Positions 43,736 through 53,770 are shown, counted from the stretch's first letter. The stretch is 64,000 nt of DNA from Acanthosepion esculentum (GCA_964036315.1 OZ038492.1:41126595-41190594); one strand, 5' to 3'. Made by a program: numbers and translations. Notes: generated from the letters alone by a model not told the origin.

Positions 43736-44930
43736 ATATACCACTGAATAAATAACAGATAAAACGCGTTTTTTTTTTAAATTTAATAACTGAAATTTTT
43801 AAAATCAATTTAAATAAACTAGATTAAATTATTTAAATTAACGGTATATTTTTTCAGAGTAATGTAGAGAAAAAATAATTGATTTTCTTTTAAGTTTAAG
43901 GGTCGGCGTTTGAAGATAAGATTGTGTCGTGTGCTGAAGAACAAAAACTAAAAGTGTTGAACTGGTTGAGAAAATAGTAAAAAAAAGAAACAAAATGAAA
44001 TGAAATTTTTTTATTCTATCTTGAACTTTTTATATAGAGAAAATTACAAGGTTAGTTTCTAAAAGAAAACGCGGAAGTCACTGTGAAGAATATAACGAAA
44101 AAAGTTGAACTTTGTGAGTTAAACAGTCAGCGATGTGTAGGTCAGAAATGAAAGAGAGCTAACTTCTTGGGAATCATAACAGGCATGCTCGTTGTTTTTT
44201 TAGTCATGTTCCTAGTATTTTAGGCATGCCCAAAAGCTGAAAATGGGTCGCTGCTGAATATTGCTGATTCAGAATTATCACATCATGCATGTCTAGCAGA
44301 AAGGTTTAACGTCTGTTACAAAATCATGGATAAAAATTGGAATTGTTACTTAGTTACCCCTCTATGAGTATTTATGACAGCTAAGGTTTTCACTAAGTAA
44401 TATTTTTTATCAATGTAGTTTCAATTTTCCAAATGGCGTTTAATAAATCTACTTTGTTGCATGGAGCAGACAGACAATCACCTCAATCTTAAATGTCAGT
44501 GCAAGACCACCAGACATTCACCTCGGCACGATTTCGAAAACAGGCAGCGAAAAAATCAACATAAAAAAATTAAAATGTAAGCCTAATACAGCTCGGTGAA
44601 GATCACAGGATTTCGTAAGATTCCCTGAAATTTAATTCTTCCATCTCAGACTTCGGATGTTTTTGAAACGAATTACTGACTCGATTTGTAAATACCAACA
44701 AGTGTCTATGATATTTAAAATAATATGAATAGAAAATAAATTAATAAAATCAAACTTCGTTAGTTTTGAAGAAGTCATTTATTCAAAATTTAGGTTATAG
44801 TGCTAAGTAAAAATGCCAGACATTATCTATCTGCCACATTGATTGCAGTCAGGGCCATAGAGTCCACGACCCCACAACAAATATAACTGTGAACTTCATA
44901 ATCTTTTTATGTCTGTATAGTATATGCTCC
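43736..44930. other. No gene recognised
   Basis: AT-rich DNA without recognised motifs on either strand. Confidence 0.4.
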
Positions 44931-44934
44931 GCCA

Positions 44935-45140
44935 GGGCTACATAGAGTTTTCAAGTGTTCTAGACTGTTTTCCAATCAGGGATAGAGAGTAAACTCTATC
45001 CTAATATTTAACTTATAGCTGGGGGAGAGGAGATGGATTCATACCTTTCGGGGGGTATTTGTTCGAAAAATGGATGTAACGAATTCAAACGAAATTCGAA
45101 CTCGGTTCACCAATTTCACGCTCCACGCCGCTAAATTACA
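44935..45140 (-). mobile_element. SINE-D copy
   Basis: TTAACTTATAGCTGGGGGAG, GGATTCATACCTTTCGGGGG and GAAATTCGAACTCGGTTCAC follow SINE-D order on the minus strand. It is more diverged than the other copies. Confidence 0.65.
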
Positions 45141-45149
45141 TATCCAACA

Positions 45150-46100
45150 TCCAACAGGGTAAATTTCCATATCATTTGAATAACAGGAAAAGGAAATGAC
45201 ATTTACGGTGGAGAAGGCAATTCATCAAGCATTTTCAGAATTTCGGTTCTCGCCGAAGGTTGGGAATTGAAAAGTTAGGTCGGCATTGGTGATCCATTAC
45301 CTGGACAGCGCATCCCCATTCTACTGAGAATATAGGAACAGGATATTACGTGAGTACTGCTGGCAGCATTATGGTACCTTAGTACTTATTTTTGTATAAC
45401 GTTCATATTAGAGACAAGCAGATTAATCGGATTTTTTATAACATGAGGATAGAAACTGCAACGGGTAAAACTGAAAAATTGCGTTTTATATAGCCTCACA
45501 AATCACTAAATAAACGCATATTCTATTTAGCAACGTTTGTTTTAGTAGACACGTTCCTTTGATTGGCTTTCTTTGCTAATCAACCAAAACTTTTCTAATC
45601 AAGCGAACTTTTGCTTTTATCTTCTTTCTTTTCTCATACTTTCTCGACTCTTTCCGAGTTTTTGACGACCGGTTTTTCCCTCATCATTCCGGAGACATAC
45701 AATTTCAGATTGTTCGAGTACGATATTGAATTATTTATAAGAAATAAGATAGATGTTGAGATGCTAAAGGGAAATGGGTATCGTGGCGTGGAAGTCGGAT
45801 GACTAGTAAGGTTCGGCGTGGCAGAGTCGGTTGCTACGTGTGGACAGCAAATACATTTGCTTATGCAAAGATTTCTTATTGACTTATGGATATAGATATC
45901 TCTGGGAATAGAAACTGAAAGCAAATCTGTTGTAGGGGGACTGGAAGCTTTACCGGGCTTTTCCTATGGATATAGACAAATATGTCACAATACTTGTATT
46001 TATATAAGCGTGACTATTTGACATTCATAGGAGCGAGTGTTTGTCTGTGTTTTTTAAATACATAGATTTAGCGGTAAGCTTATCAATATGATTGAGTATG
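45150..46100. other. No gene recognised
   Basis: The overlapping 63- and 96-codon frames on opposite strands at 45611-45924 have no known domain. Confidence 0.4.
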
Positions 46101-46104
46101 AAAG

Positions 46105-46107
<3 letters not shown>

Positions 46108-46180
<73 letters not shown>
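46108..46180. repeat. (TA)n(TG)n microsatellite
   Basis: About 19 TA and 16 TG units. Confidence 0.95.
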
Positions 46181-46181
<1 letters not shown>

Positions 46182-46350
46182 ACATAAACCTCTACACACA
46201 CATGCATATGCACACAGACATAGGAGGAGTTGCTGAAAACTTCTAGCTTCGATCAAAATTACCACTCAGAATAAGTCATTTGTTTTGTCATATTTGAAGA
46301 AATCTCTAGATATTTTCAGGACCATGCGCACATGCGCGTTTTTTTCTCTC

Positions 46351-46356
<6 letters not shown>

Positions 46357-46396
<40 letters not shown>

Positions 46397-46405
46397 ACGC
46401 ACACG

Positions 46406-46446
<41 letters not shown>
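46357..46446. repeat. (CA)n(TA)n microsatellite
   Basis: About 33 CA units with CG interruptions, then about 11 TA units. Confidence 0.95.
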
Positions 46447-46535
46447 TAATGTATGTTAATAAAAGGAAGGACATGAGGAAAAGTTAATTTTAAAACGTTT
46501 CGTTCGAGGAATTTCATCAAGGCCAATGTAGAAAT
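46447..46535 (-). repeat. PLE-like tail with hammerhead-like half motif
   Basis: On the minus strand TTGATGA at 46520-46514 is followed by AATTCCTCGAACGAAAC. A TTC-CTC-GAA hairpin separates a mutated core from GAAAC. Microsatellites flank it on both sides. Confidence 0.4.
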
Positions 46536-46546
46536 TTGCTGAGAAA

Positions 46547-46549
<3 letters not shown>

Positions 46550-46628
<79 letters not shown>

Positions 46629-46704
46629 TTTATACACACACACACACACAAACATATATATATATATATATATATATGCATTTATACACACACACACACA
46701 CACA

Positions 46705-46756
<52 letters not shown>

Positions 46757-46765
46757 TATATATAT
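46550..46765. repeat. (TA)n/(CA)n compound array with 70-bp higher-order repeat
   Basis: A TA tract to 46625, then TGCATTTATACACACACACA at 46626 and again at 46678, each followed by TA units. The block is duplicated. Confidence 0.9.
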
Positions 46766-47132
46766 CTTCGACGAGCTACTGTCGCTAATTCCCAGATTGC
46801 ATGAATTCAAGCGTGCTACTAGGCTGGCATCACGGTCCCATCCTTTCACTCTCGAAAGGGTTAAAGGTGACCGTCTCTTCTACTCCAAGAGCTTCATGTC
46901 ATGCACCTCCCGCTTGTGGAATTCCCTTCCTATTACTTGTTTCCCTGATAGCAATACTCTCCAACTATTCAAATGTAATGTCACTCGACATCTTCAGATG
47001 CCCTGAACTATCCCCTGCCCTTCTCTTCATCATTTCCTTGATCACACCTCTTTATTCTCGCTTCCACTGCGTGACCCCCTGCGTAACCCCCTGCGTACTA
47101 GTGACATCTCGACTTGCTTGGGGTGAAATACT

Positions 47133-47134
<2 letters not shown>
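46766..47134 (+). pseudogene. LINE-J 3'-end relic
   Basis: The plus frame reads [58 protein letters not shown] and [17 protein letters not shown] with its stop at about 47006. The 3' untranslated part ends TTGGGGTGAAATACTCA at (TA)n. The C-terminal frame is intact over about 80 residues, but everything upstream is missing. Confidence 0.85.

Positions 47135-47175
<41 letters not shown>
47135..47175. repeat. (TA)n microsatellite, LINE-J 3' tail
   Basis: About 20 TA units begin directly at the LINE-J terminus. Confidence 0.95.
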
Positions 47176-47178
<3 letters not shown>

Positions 47179-47269
47179 TACGACAGAAATAACATCCACA
47201 TATATATCCCAGAAATAGCTGCCACATAATGCCAAGTCATTAGTGGGAATGGTATCTTCCTATAGCTAA

Positions 47270-48780
47270 TGCCTTATCATTACAGCAGATCCGCCATCCC
47301 TTCTCTATTCAATTAGTTCGAACTGACCTCTAAAAAAGATACTGTTGAATGCTTTGCTCGGAAATTCTCTTCTAATGCAACCCTCGACTCAATCGGAGTA
47401 CCCACACCTGATTTCGCTCCGAGAACAGAAACTCTACTGAGAGATATGTGCATAAACCCGTCACCGGTCTCAGATATTATTTTCTAAATTAGACTCCCAT
47501 AAGTCAAACGGAGGTGACGGAATCTCAGCCGTCGTTCTAAAGAAATGTGCTCCCGGGCTGGCTCTGACTATTGGCTCGCTGCTTCCTGCTTTCCTGCGTG
47601 TTGGAAATCCTCCTCTGTTTTTTAAGAAATCTGGAGAACTTCCTGACCACTCTAACAATCGCCCTATATGTCTCCTACCGTTTTTCGGCAAAGTATTCGA
47701 GGCTTTAATCAATGCTGACGTGGTTAAGCATCTTACTTTTCACGACCTACTTTCTGACAAATAATATGGCTTCCGTTTTGCCAAATCTGCTGCTGAAGTG
47801 CTAACGGCTATCACTGAATATGCATATAAAGCTCTTGATTATAACAGTGAAGCTCGTACTGTGGTTCTAGATATCTCGAAGGCGTTTGACAGGGTTTGTC
47901 ACACTGTTCTTCTATGTAAGTTCCAGAGCCATGGTATTACTGCACGTGTGTTTTTGTTCTTCATCAATCATCTCCCTGATGTCATCAGTTCCCAAGTAGG
48001 CATCTATGCTGATGATACTATCATTTTACTCCTATCTCAAAAGCAAACCCGCCAGAGCTGACAAAGTAACCTGGCCGCTACTCTTGAAAAGGACCTAACT
48101 GGGGCGAGAAATGTCTCATAAATTTTAATGCCTCCAAAACTAAGCTGCTCTCATTAAACCACGATAGAGAAACTTTCCTGCCCACCATCAGCATGGCTGA
48201 TACTAGACTCATGGAGAACAACACACTGCGCCTTCTTGGCCTCACGTTCTAAACTGACTTGAAGTGGAATGCCTACTTCGAATCAAGAGCTGCATCTACT
48301 GCAAGGAAAATTGGGTCATTGTGTCGTGCCAGAAATTGCACATTTACGACTGTGCATTGAATACTGTTGCCATATTTGGTCAGGTGCTACTGTTACTCAT
48401 CTCCAGGTTCTTGAAAAAAATCCAAAAAAATCGATCCAAACTTGGTATCTCGACTTCAGTAACTTTCTCAGCAACGTGATGTAGCTTCTCTCTCTCTCTT
48501 TTTTACAAATATTTTCATGGCAAATGCTCTGACGAGATTTTCCCCTGCTGCACGGACTAGGTGTGTTTAAGCGTGCTACCAGATTGGCATTTAGATCCCA
48601 ACTTTTTACTGTTGAATTAGGTAAATGTACTGTCACTTCTACTCCAACAGATTCTTTTCTCGCACTTCCTACCTGTGCAGCTTCTTCTGTTTCCTTGCTT
48701 CCCTGATAACTACAAGCTTCAAAGATTTAAGAGAGATTGCCTCCATTTATTAATAAAACGCTGGTCTGAAGAGATGAATG
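47270..48780 (+). pseudogene. LINE-J reverse transcriptase relic with YADD motif
   Basis: This is the longest LINE copy here. It begins with the linker DTVECFARKFSSNATLDSIG. At 47550-48060 it reads NNRPICLLPFFGKVFEALIN, a stop, YGFRFAKSAAEVLTAITEYA, VVLDISKAFDRVCHTVLL (RT motif with catalytic Asp) and VGIYADDTIILLL (YxDD catalytic pair). Between GITARV and FLFFINHLPDVISS the GVPQGSVLGP-type motif is missing, so about 50 residues have been deleted. Further blocks are [46 protein letters not shown] and PDNYKLQRFK. Stops and frameshifts are frequent. Confidence 0.85.
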
Positions 48781-49012
48781 TAAGTTCACGAAATAAATTA
48801 TAACCGAATGGATTTTTAAGGATTTATTATATATAGTGGCTCCTGAAAAATTAATTTCGGTTGAGCTCTCTGGTTTGAGGTGTGAATTTGTAAACAGTGA
48901 CTATTTAAGCTAATATTGCACGACTCTTCGGCAGAATAGAGTCACTGTCAGCCACTGTGCGTTTATCTAAATCTAAAAATAAACACGCTAAAATTCACCT
49001 TCATCCCTGCCG
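48781..49012. other. No feature recognised
   Basis: Short AT-rich stretch between the LINE-J relic and SINE-C. Confidence 0.4.
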
Positions 49013-49143
49013 TGCGTCGATGGCTTAGTGGGAGAAGTTCCGACTGACGCAAATTCAGTCGAGTTTCAATCCTAGCTAGAGGCAACCGGACGTCTAGCCA
49101 CACTGATGAGCTGTGAAACAGCGAAACAGTCTATCTGTGGATG

Positions 49144-49148
<5 letters not shown>
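49013..49148 (+). mobile_element. SINE-C copy
   Basis: The tRNA-like head has GATGGCTTAGTGGGAGAAG (A-box-like) and GAGTTTCAATCCTAGC (B-box-like). A hammerhead core follows at 49097-49140. The element ends GATGACAA and passes into (TA)n at 49149. A relative on the other strand lies at 50597-50720. Confidence 0.75.
49097..49140 (+). ncRNA. Hammerhead ribozyme core in SINE-C
   Basis: CTGATGA at 49103-49109 is followed by stem II (GCTG, loop TGAAA, CAGC) and GAAA at 49123-49126. Stem I can form between CCACA (49098-49102) and TGTGG (49136-49140). The eight bases between GAAAC and TGTGG end in ATC, a possible cleavage triplet directly before the 3' strand of stem I. The C15.2/A16.2 pair of stem III would be mismatched. 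All core bases are present but the stem III and triplet region is not ideal, so activity is uncertain. Confidence 0.6.

Positions 49149-49206
<58 letters not shown>
49149..49206. repeat. (TA)n microsatellite, SINE-C tail
   Basis: About 29 TA units directly after SINE-C. Confidence 0.95.
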
Positions 49207-49208
<2 letters not shown>

Positions 49209-49220
49209 GTTAGCAGGATG

Positions 49221-49337
49221 TACAGGGTGATTGAAAAGTAACTCCGTATATTATGTATGATGGATTTTACTGTCTTATAATTAGACAGGAGAGGCCATCA
49301 TGCATAAAATAGGGAGTTATTTCTCAATTCCCCTGTA
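49221..49337. mobile_element. 113-bp mariner-type MITE with TA target duplication
   Basis: The element 49223-49335 starts CAGGGTGATTGAAAAGTAAC and ends with its reverse complement relative (GTTATTTCTCAATTCCCCTG). TA lies at 49221-49222 and 49336-49337. The arms are about 43 bp with several differences. It has no coding capacity. Confidence 0.85.
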
Positions 49338-49493
49338 GAATCCGAAAATAGAGAAAGCTAGGCATCAACGGCTGTAATACGAACGCTTACAGACGCGCGC
49401 AAGAAAGGGATTATATGAACAATGCAAACTTTTGTAAATGCATGGACTTCTTATAAAGTGTTAAGCATAATTGGCTTACCAGGTTAGTCAATA

Positions 49494-49592
49494 TAAGAGC
49501 ATGCACACACACGCAAACACACACGAGGGCGCACACGCTTGTACGCACACACTCACACGCTCATACGCCTGCACATACGCACGTACACGCGC
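49494..49592. repeat. CA/CG-rich degenerate microsatellite
   Basis: Interrupted CACACA, CGCACA and CTCACACG units. The Cys/Val-rich minus frame here is an artefact. Confidence 0.8.
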
Positions 49593-49654
49593 ATAGTTTT
49601 GGCACGGAATGTGGCGGTGTGTAATGCACAAATATTCTGGGAAAAGTATAAATT

Positions 49655-49738
49655 TATTAGGTTGGTGCAAAAATAATGTCGTTATTTACATAAGTAACAT
49701 ATGTGAGAAAACGACATCATTTTTGCACCAACCTAATA
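49655..49738. mobile_element. 80-bp MADE1-like mariner MITE, copy 1
   Basis: The element 49657-49736 begins TTAGGTTGGTGCAAAAAT and ends with the matching inverted sequence. Arms of about 27 bp differ at one position. TA flanks both ends (49655-49656, 49737-49738). The size and the first 16 bases equal those of the human MADE1 element derived from Hsmar1. The second copy is at 62792-62871. Confidence 0.9.
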
Positions 49739-49794
49739 TCTCTTCCACTTAAAGCTTGTATTAATAATAACGGAATAAAAATAACATGGCCTCC

Positions 49795-50115
49795 TCAAGG
49801 ACATGGCACAGTGGATAAAGGCATTAGTTAGATCCAGTGACAGAACCCAAAGAGTGTGAGTTCAATACCTGGTTAAGGCGGTGGAGAACTTGCAGAGGGG
49901 AATTTAACAGGAGATAACTTAACTGACAACCATTAGACATGGCACGTGGAACTTGAACAGTCTACCCCAGCGAGCGAAATAAAGAGTTCATTTCGACATT
50001 CCAACCACTTGAAGAAGACCGGAGAGTACATCGGCCAAAACGTTGTGATAAATATGGCAACAAAGATGGGGAGGATAGTCCGAACAATGTAAATAGTGGA
50101 CATAATACCTCATCT
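49795..50115 (+). mobile_element. SINE-E copy
   Basis: The head has ATGGCACAGTGGATAAAGGC (A-box-like, fitting TRGCNNAGTGG) and GTGAGTTCAATACCTGG (B-box-like). The body resembles 29900-30060, with TTGAAGA at 50009-50015, a GACCG/CGGCC stem and AAAAC at 50037-50041, then CGTTGTGATAA. It is the SINE-E copy with the clearest head. Confidence 0.7.
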
Positions 50116-50402
50116 CAGAAATATAGACAGATATTACCATCACTGTAGAAACATATAAATCTACACATTCAGTAAAAAAAATAAAAGATAAAACATCTTT
50201 GATAATGACCGAATACGCTTGGATATATAAAAGATTCGGACATTTTTCACACACTTTATTTCCAGAAAAGAAATCACTTATACGAACGCAAGAAAAATTG
50301 AATAGCAAAGCAATCGCTGTAACTTGTCAGTGGTCTTTAATGAATCTTGTATAGAAGAGGGATGGTTGCCCAGATACACACCCATATAAATATATATATA
50401 TA

Positions 50403-50526
50403 TGATAGAAATTGTTCAATTCTCGGTAGTGGATGCGCACTGCTGATGAGTCCCAAATATAGGACGAAACAGGCGTCCAGTGCTTTCTGCATTCTGTTGA
50501 GGTTTCTTTCAGACTCAATCAATTAC

Positions 50527-50532
<6 letters not shown>
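50403..50532 (+). mobile_element. SINE-A copy, 5'-truncated, with intact hammerhead
   Basis: Compared with the minus copy at 32428-32582, the head begins only at ATTGTTCAATTCTCGGTAG, so most of the A-box region is lost. The hammerhead follows at 50431-50494 and the tail CTCAATCAATTACTTAATTA enters (TA)n at 50533. Confidence 0.75.
50431..50494 (+). ncRNA. Hammerhead ribozyme, minimal type I, apparently complete
   Basis: The order is as expected for a type I hammerhead. Stem I 5' strand is GGATGC-GCACTG (50431-50442). The core CTGATGA is at 50443-50449. Stem II is GTCC (50450-50453), loop CAAATATA, GGAC (50462-50465). GAAA is at 50466-50469. Stem III is C50470 and G50475 around AGGC, with the GTC triplet at 50475-50477. 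The stem I 3' strand is CAGTGC (50478-50483) and, after a TTTCT bulge, GCATTC (50489-50494). Inner stem I is 6 perfect pairs and outer stem I is 6 pairs with one G-U. Every catalytic base (C3, U4, G5, A6, G8, A9, G12, A13, A14, C17) is present. Predicted cleavage is after C50477. The very short stem III is typical of retroelement hammerheads, which often act as dimers. Confidence 0.87.

Positions 50533-50596
<64 letters not shown>
50533..50596. repeat. (TA)n microsatellite shared by two SINE tails
   Basis: About 31 TA units lie between SINE-A (plus) and SINE-C (minus), tail to tail. Confidence 0.95.
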
Positions 50597-50599
<3 letters not shown>

Positions 50600-50720
50600 C
50601 GTTTCGCTGTATCACAGCTCATTAGTGTGGCAAGAAATCCGACTGCTTCAAGCCAGGATCGAAACCTGACCGATTTGGCATCAGTCAGAGATCCTACCCC
50701 GAAGCTAACGGTAGGGAATG
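50597..50720 (-). mobile_element. SINE-C copy
   Basis: The minus strand has a head with CAGGTTTCGATCCTGGCTTG (B-box-like) and a body CTTGCCACACTAATGAGCTG, related to the plus copy at 49013-49148. It ends at the (TA)n tract. Confidence 0.7.
50601..50631 (-). ncRNA. Decayed hammerhead core in SINE-C
   Basis: Reading the minus strand, GCCACA is followed by CTAATGA (G5 changed to A), a perfect GCTGT-GAT-ACAGC stem II and GAAAC. Four bases later the sequence becomes (AT)n, so the 3' strand of stem I is lost. It is predicted to be inactive. Confidence 0.5.
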
Positions 50721-50809
50721 TGAAATTTTACCGTATTATAGACGGATGTATACAAACGCCAGCATCCGCATTCCTTTCATATTTTCTTAGTAAGAAGAAA
50801 GTCCCTCAA

Positions 50810-51010
50810 GTACAGCTTCTTCCACAGAACTGCTGTTTTGTGTACAGAGTTAACCGTTATCTTTCATCCATAACCTCATAAACTGCTCTTCTTCCCTTCT
50901 CTTACGCTCATTAAACACCATAAAGTAGCCCCCTACATTGAGTGGATCTTGGGTCGTGTATTGTGTGAACATTAGTATAAAAATGTTAAACTCTTTGTCA
51001 GTGCGGACGA
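50810..51010 (+). pseudogene. LINE 3' end (protein tail VNRYLSS), copy 1
   Basis: The translation ends YRVNRYLSSITS with a stop near 50880, resembling the FKxxVNRYLL ends of Jockey/I-like LINEs. The following ACCATAAAGTAGCCCCCTAC and TTGGGTCGTGTATTG are shared with 51440-51510. Only the end is preserved. Confidence 0.5.
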
Positions 51011-51384
51011 TAGAAGTCATGTTGTTGTTTAAAAAACACAGGGGAGAAATTGAATGAAGTAGAGTTTCAAGTGGGGTGCTATTCTACTAGTTTTCTTTTC
51101 TGGTGAAGAGTAACAGAATTATTTTTCTAATTACATATTCCTCTTTTAGTGTCTAGCGAGACGAAAAATGTTATGGTATATATATTTACTATTTTGTAAG
51201 TAATTTTTACGTTCTCTTGCTCGCCGAAGTTTTCCTGTTCCCAAAACTGAACTAACTTTTCATTTGTAATTGTCTCAAATTGGTCGGGGGTGAGAGTAGG
51301 TATGTTTTACATTGTAAAAAATGTAGGAACATAAATTAGCGAAGGGAATTGTTCAAAGATAGGGGTGGAATTAGCCTCCTTAGC

Positions 51385-51620
51385 TTTATACATAAAACTT
51401 CATTTCAAGTCTAAGGTCAACCGTTACCTTCTCTTTACATCCCCATAAATAGTACCTCCTACTCTGTAAACATCTACCTCTAGTGGCTCTTTGGAATTGT
51501 ACAGGATGAGTATCATTGTAAAAAAATAAATACGAAAATAACGGCTACGTACATTTCCTCTTTTAGTATTTTTTAAGACAAAAGAAGAAAAATGTAAGCA
51601 TGTATCACCCCTTACTTACA
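51385..51620 (+). pseudogene. LINE 3' end (protein tail VNRYLL), copy 2
   Basis: The translation reads LHFKSKVNRYLLFTSP and a stop, followed by a 3' region similar to copy 1. TTTCCTCTTTTAGTATTTTT here has a relative at about 51147. The two copies are about 560 bp apart and in the same orientation. Confidence 0.5.
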
Positions 51621-52235
51621 AGTAAATCACTACTAAATACAAGAACAAAAATTTGATTAAAGGAATAAATGTCTAATATTTAGAGATATTTAGGGCCATT
51701 TCTAAATTGAGTAAGAGAACTCATGCAATTGGTCCATAAGATAACTTGATACCAAAGCATGAAAAGCATTCGTTCTGAGTGATAGTGTCGAAATGATATA
51801 CATGAAAAGTCAAGGTGGAAGAGGACTTAACAGTAGTGAGGACTGCGTTGAATTTGCTATTATTCATCAAACGGCAGACATCTGCAATTGATGTTTCATT
51901 TGGAGATCAGCGGATTTTATCTAATGAGGATTTAACTTTTCTCGACGATACAAGCATTATTCATGTATGGTTTGTGTCTAAATGACTAATTGACAGCTTT
52001 AGAATTGATGGAGTTACGTCATTTCCTGGATTATTTGCCTGCATACAAAGCTGGAAAAATAAGTCAAAGACAGTGCTGTCTGCATATATACCTCTCGAAG
52101 AGAAGAGAAGCGAAAAATGGTGACAACTTGGCGTAAAGAATGTACAGCTCCATTGTGCATGAAATTTTTCAAGGCTTAGTTTTGGTTTGTTTTTTTTTTT
52201 TATGGCATATCAAACTCAATGGGTTATTTAATACC
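51621..52235. other. No gene recognised
   Basis: No domain or repeat head is seen in this stretch. Confidence 0.4.
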
Positions 52236-52239
52236 GAAA

Positions 52240-52392
52240 AAGTTTTTATTGCAGGTGACATTTTAAAAAAAAGTATTTCTGTTAATATTTTTCCAAAAAA
52301 GTATTGCTGGTAATAATGTATTGCCGGTAATAATTTTTTCTTCAAAAATTTATTACTGGTAATATTTTTTTACAAGAATATATTGCTGGAAT
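52240..52392. repeat. Tandem repeat, about 30-bp unit (TTATTGCTGGTAATA-type)
   Basis: AAAAAAGTATTGCTGGTAAT and variants recur four or five times, alternating with T-rich spacers. Confidence 0.7.
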
Positions 52393-52620
52393 TAAAACCT
52401 ATTTTTACACGTTTTGACTATTTGCCTATACATGGGACCCTAACAAGTGCTACCACCCGGATCAGGGTGGACCTGGGAACACCAGCAATTAAGAAGTGGT
52501 TCCTTGCTCCTCAAATCCTCCTGATCAGAGTCCTTGCTGTTGGATGTTGTTTATCGTCATACCCAGGATGCGGATGTTGTTTATCGTGATATCCAGGACA
52601 CGATGTTTCAAGGAGTATAA
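52393..52620. repeat. Unclassified retroelement-like segment with short duplication
   Basis: GATCAGGGTGGACCTGGGAA resembles a phrase I have seen in dispersed repeats, but I cannot place it. GGATGTTGTTTATCGT occurs at about 52543 and 52573, a 30-bp tandem duplication. Confidence 0.35.
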
Positions 52621-53225
52621 TGATTTTTAAAAACAATATTTAATTTAGGAAGCTAACATTTGTTTTTCTTCTTTTTTAAATTTATTTTTTAAATGCTAGC
52701 TGGGTTTCGCCTATCTCTCGGTTCACACCCCTCCCCTGTCTTTTGAACAGGATTAGATATTTATCCCTTGTTTCAAGTTTAGGATTGGGTTTCTGGTTCC
52801 TTTAATGTTTTCTCATTCTCATTCACTTCCAAAAGCCTCTTGAGTCATAGTGGCATTATCACCATGTTTGGGGTGAATTGGTTAAAAAAAATATAACTAA
52901 AAATGTTAAAATATAAAATTAAACCCATATAGTACCCATTAAAAATGAATTTTTTCTGTTTTGCCATTTTGGCGACAATGTCCTTGCATCGTTTTCCAGC
53001 CGTCTAAGTGTTAATTCTCTCTGAACTCTAGAAGCGAGATTTTGGAATTAAACTTTATTGGATATGATTTAGGCCAGTAGATTTTATATTATATATTTCC
53101 ACTCATGTTGATTATGAATTTGCGAGAAATTCGCCTCTCTCTGATAGCAGACTTAATTTTAAGATTTCGATAGTCCATAATTTCGACAAAAACTCCAATT
53201 TAGAAATTATTTAATCCATGTTTAT
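52621..53225. other. No gene recognised
   Basis: No coding or repeat motif was recognised. Confidence 0.4.
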
Positions 53226-53229
53226 CTTT

Positions 53230-53770
53230 TAGCTCTTCTTCTACGTGCATTGTCCCTTCAGGACCTTGACAATAATGGCTCTCCTCAACTTCCTGTCCTA
53301 ATCAACATTGTCTTTTGACCATCTCTCTCAAACCCTGCTCCGCCATACATTAATCCAATCTCGCCAGATAGGATATGCGTTCTTTTCATCTGTCCCTATC
53401 TGTCCTGGGAGTATCAGATTTTCCAAGCCTTCTCTCCTCATTATGTGTCCTAGAAATTTCAACTGCCTCTTTCTGATTGTTAAGTATAAGTGTCCTTTGT
53501 TCTTATTGCATCTAGAACTTCGACGTGGCTCACATGTTCGGTCCATAGTATTCTCAGCATCCTTCTGTAGAACCACTTTTCTTTTGCTTCAATTTTCTTC
53601 TTCATTTGTCCAGAGATTGTCCAGTATTCATTGCCATATAGGATGATTGATATTACATTATTTTCTTTGTTTCTAACGATTTTTTCCGTTACTTTACTTA
53701 GCTTCTGAAAGGCACCATTCGCTAACCCAATGCGTCTTCGGATATCAGTGTTGCACTTCCTGTACTCTGT
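53230..53770 (-). pseudogene. LINE-W C-terminal relic
   Basis: The minus strand reads RRIGLANGAFQKLSKVTEKI at about 53700-53750 and then YGNEYWTISGQMKKKIEAKE. In a shifted frame comes WFYRRMLRILWTEHV. The last stretch (53328-53576) has RKRQLKFLGHIMRREGLENL and ILPGQIGTDEK. This is the same order as the copy at 9589-10200. RT and endonuclease domains are absent. Confidence 0.8.
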
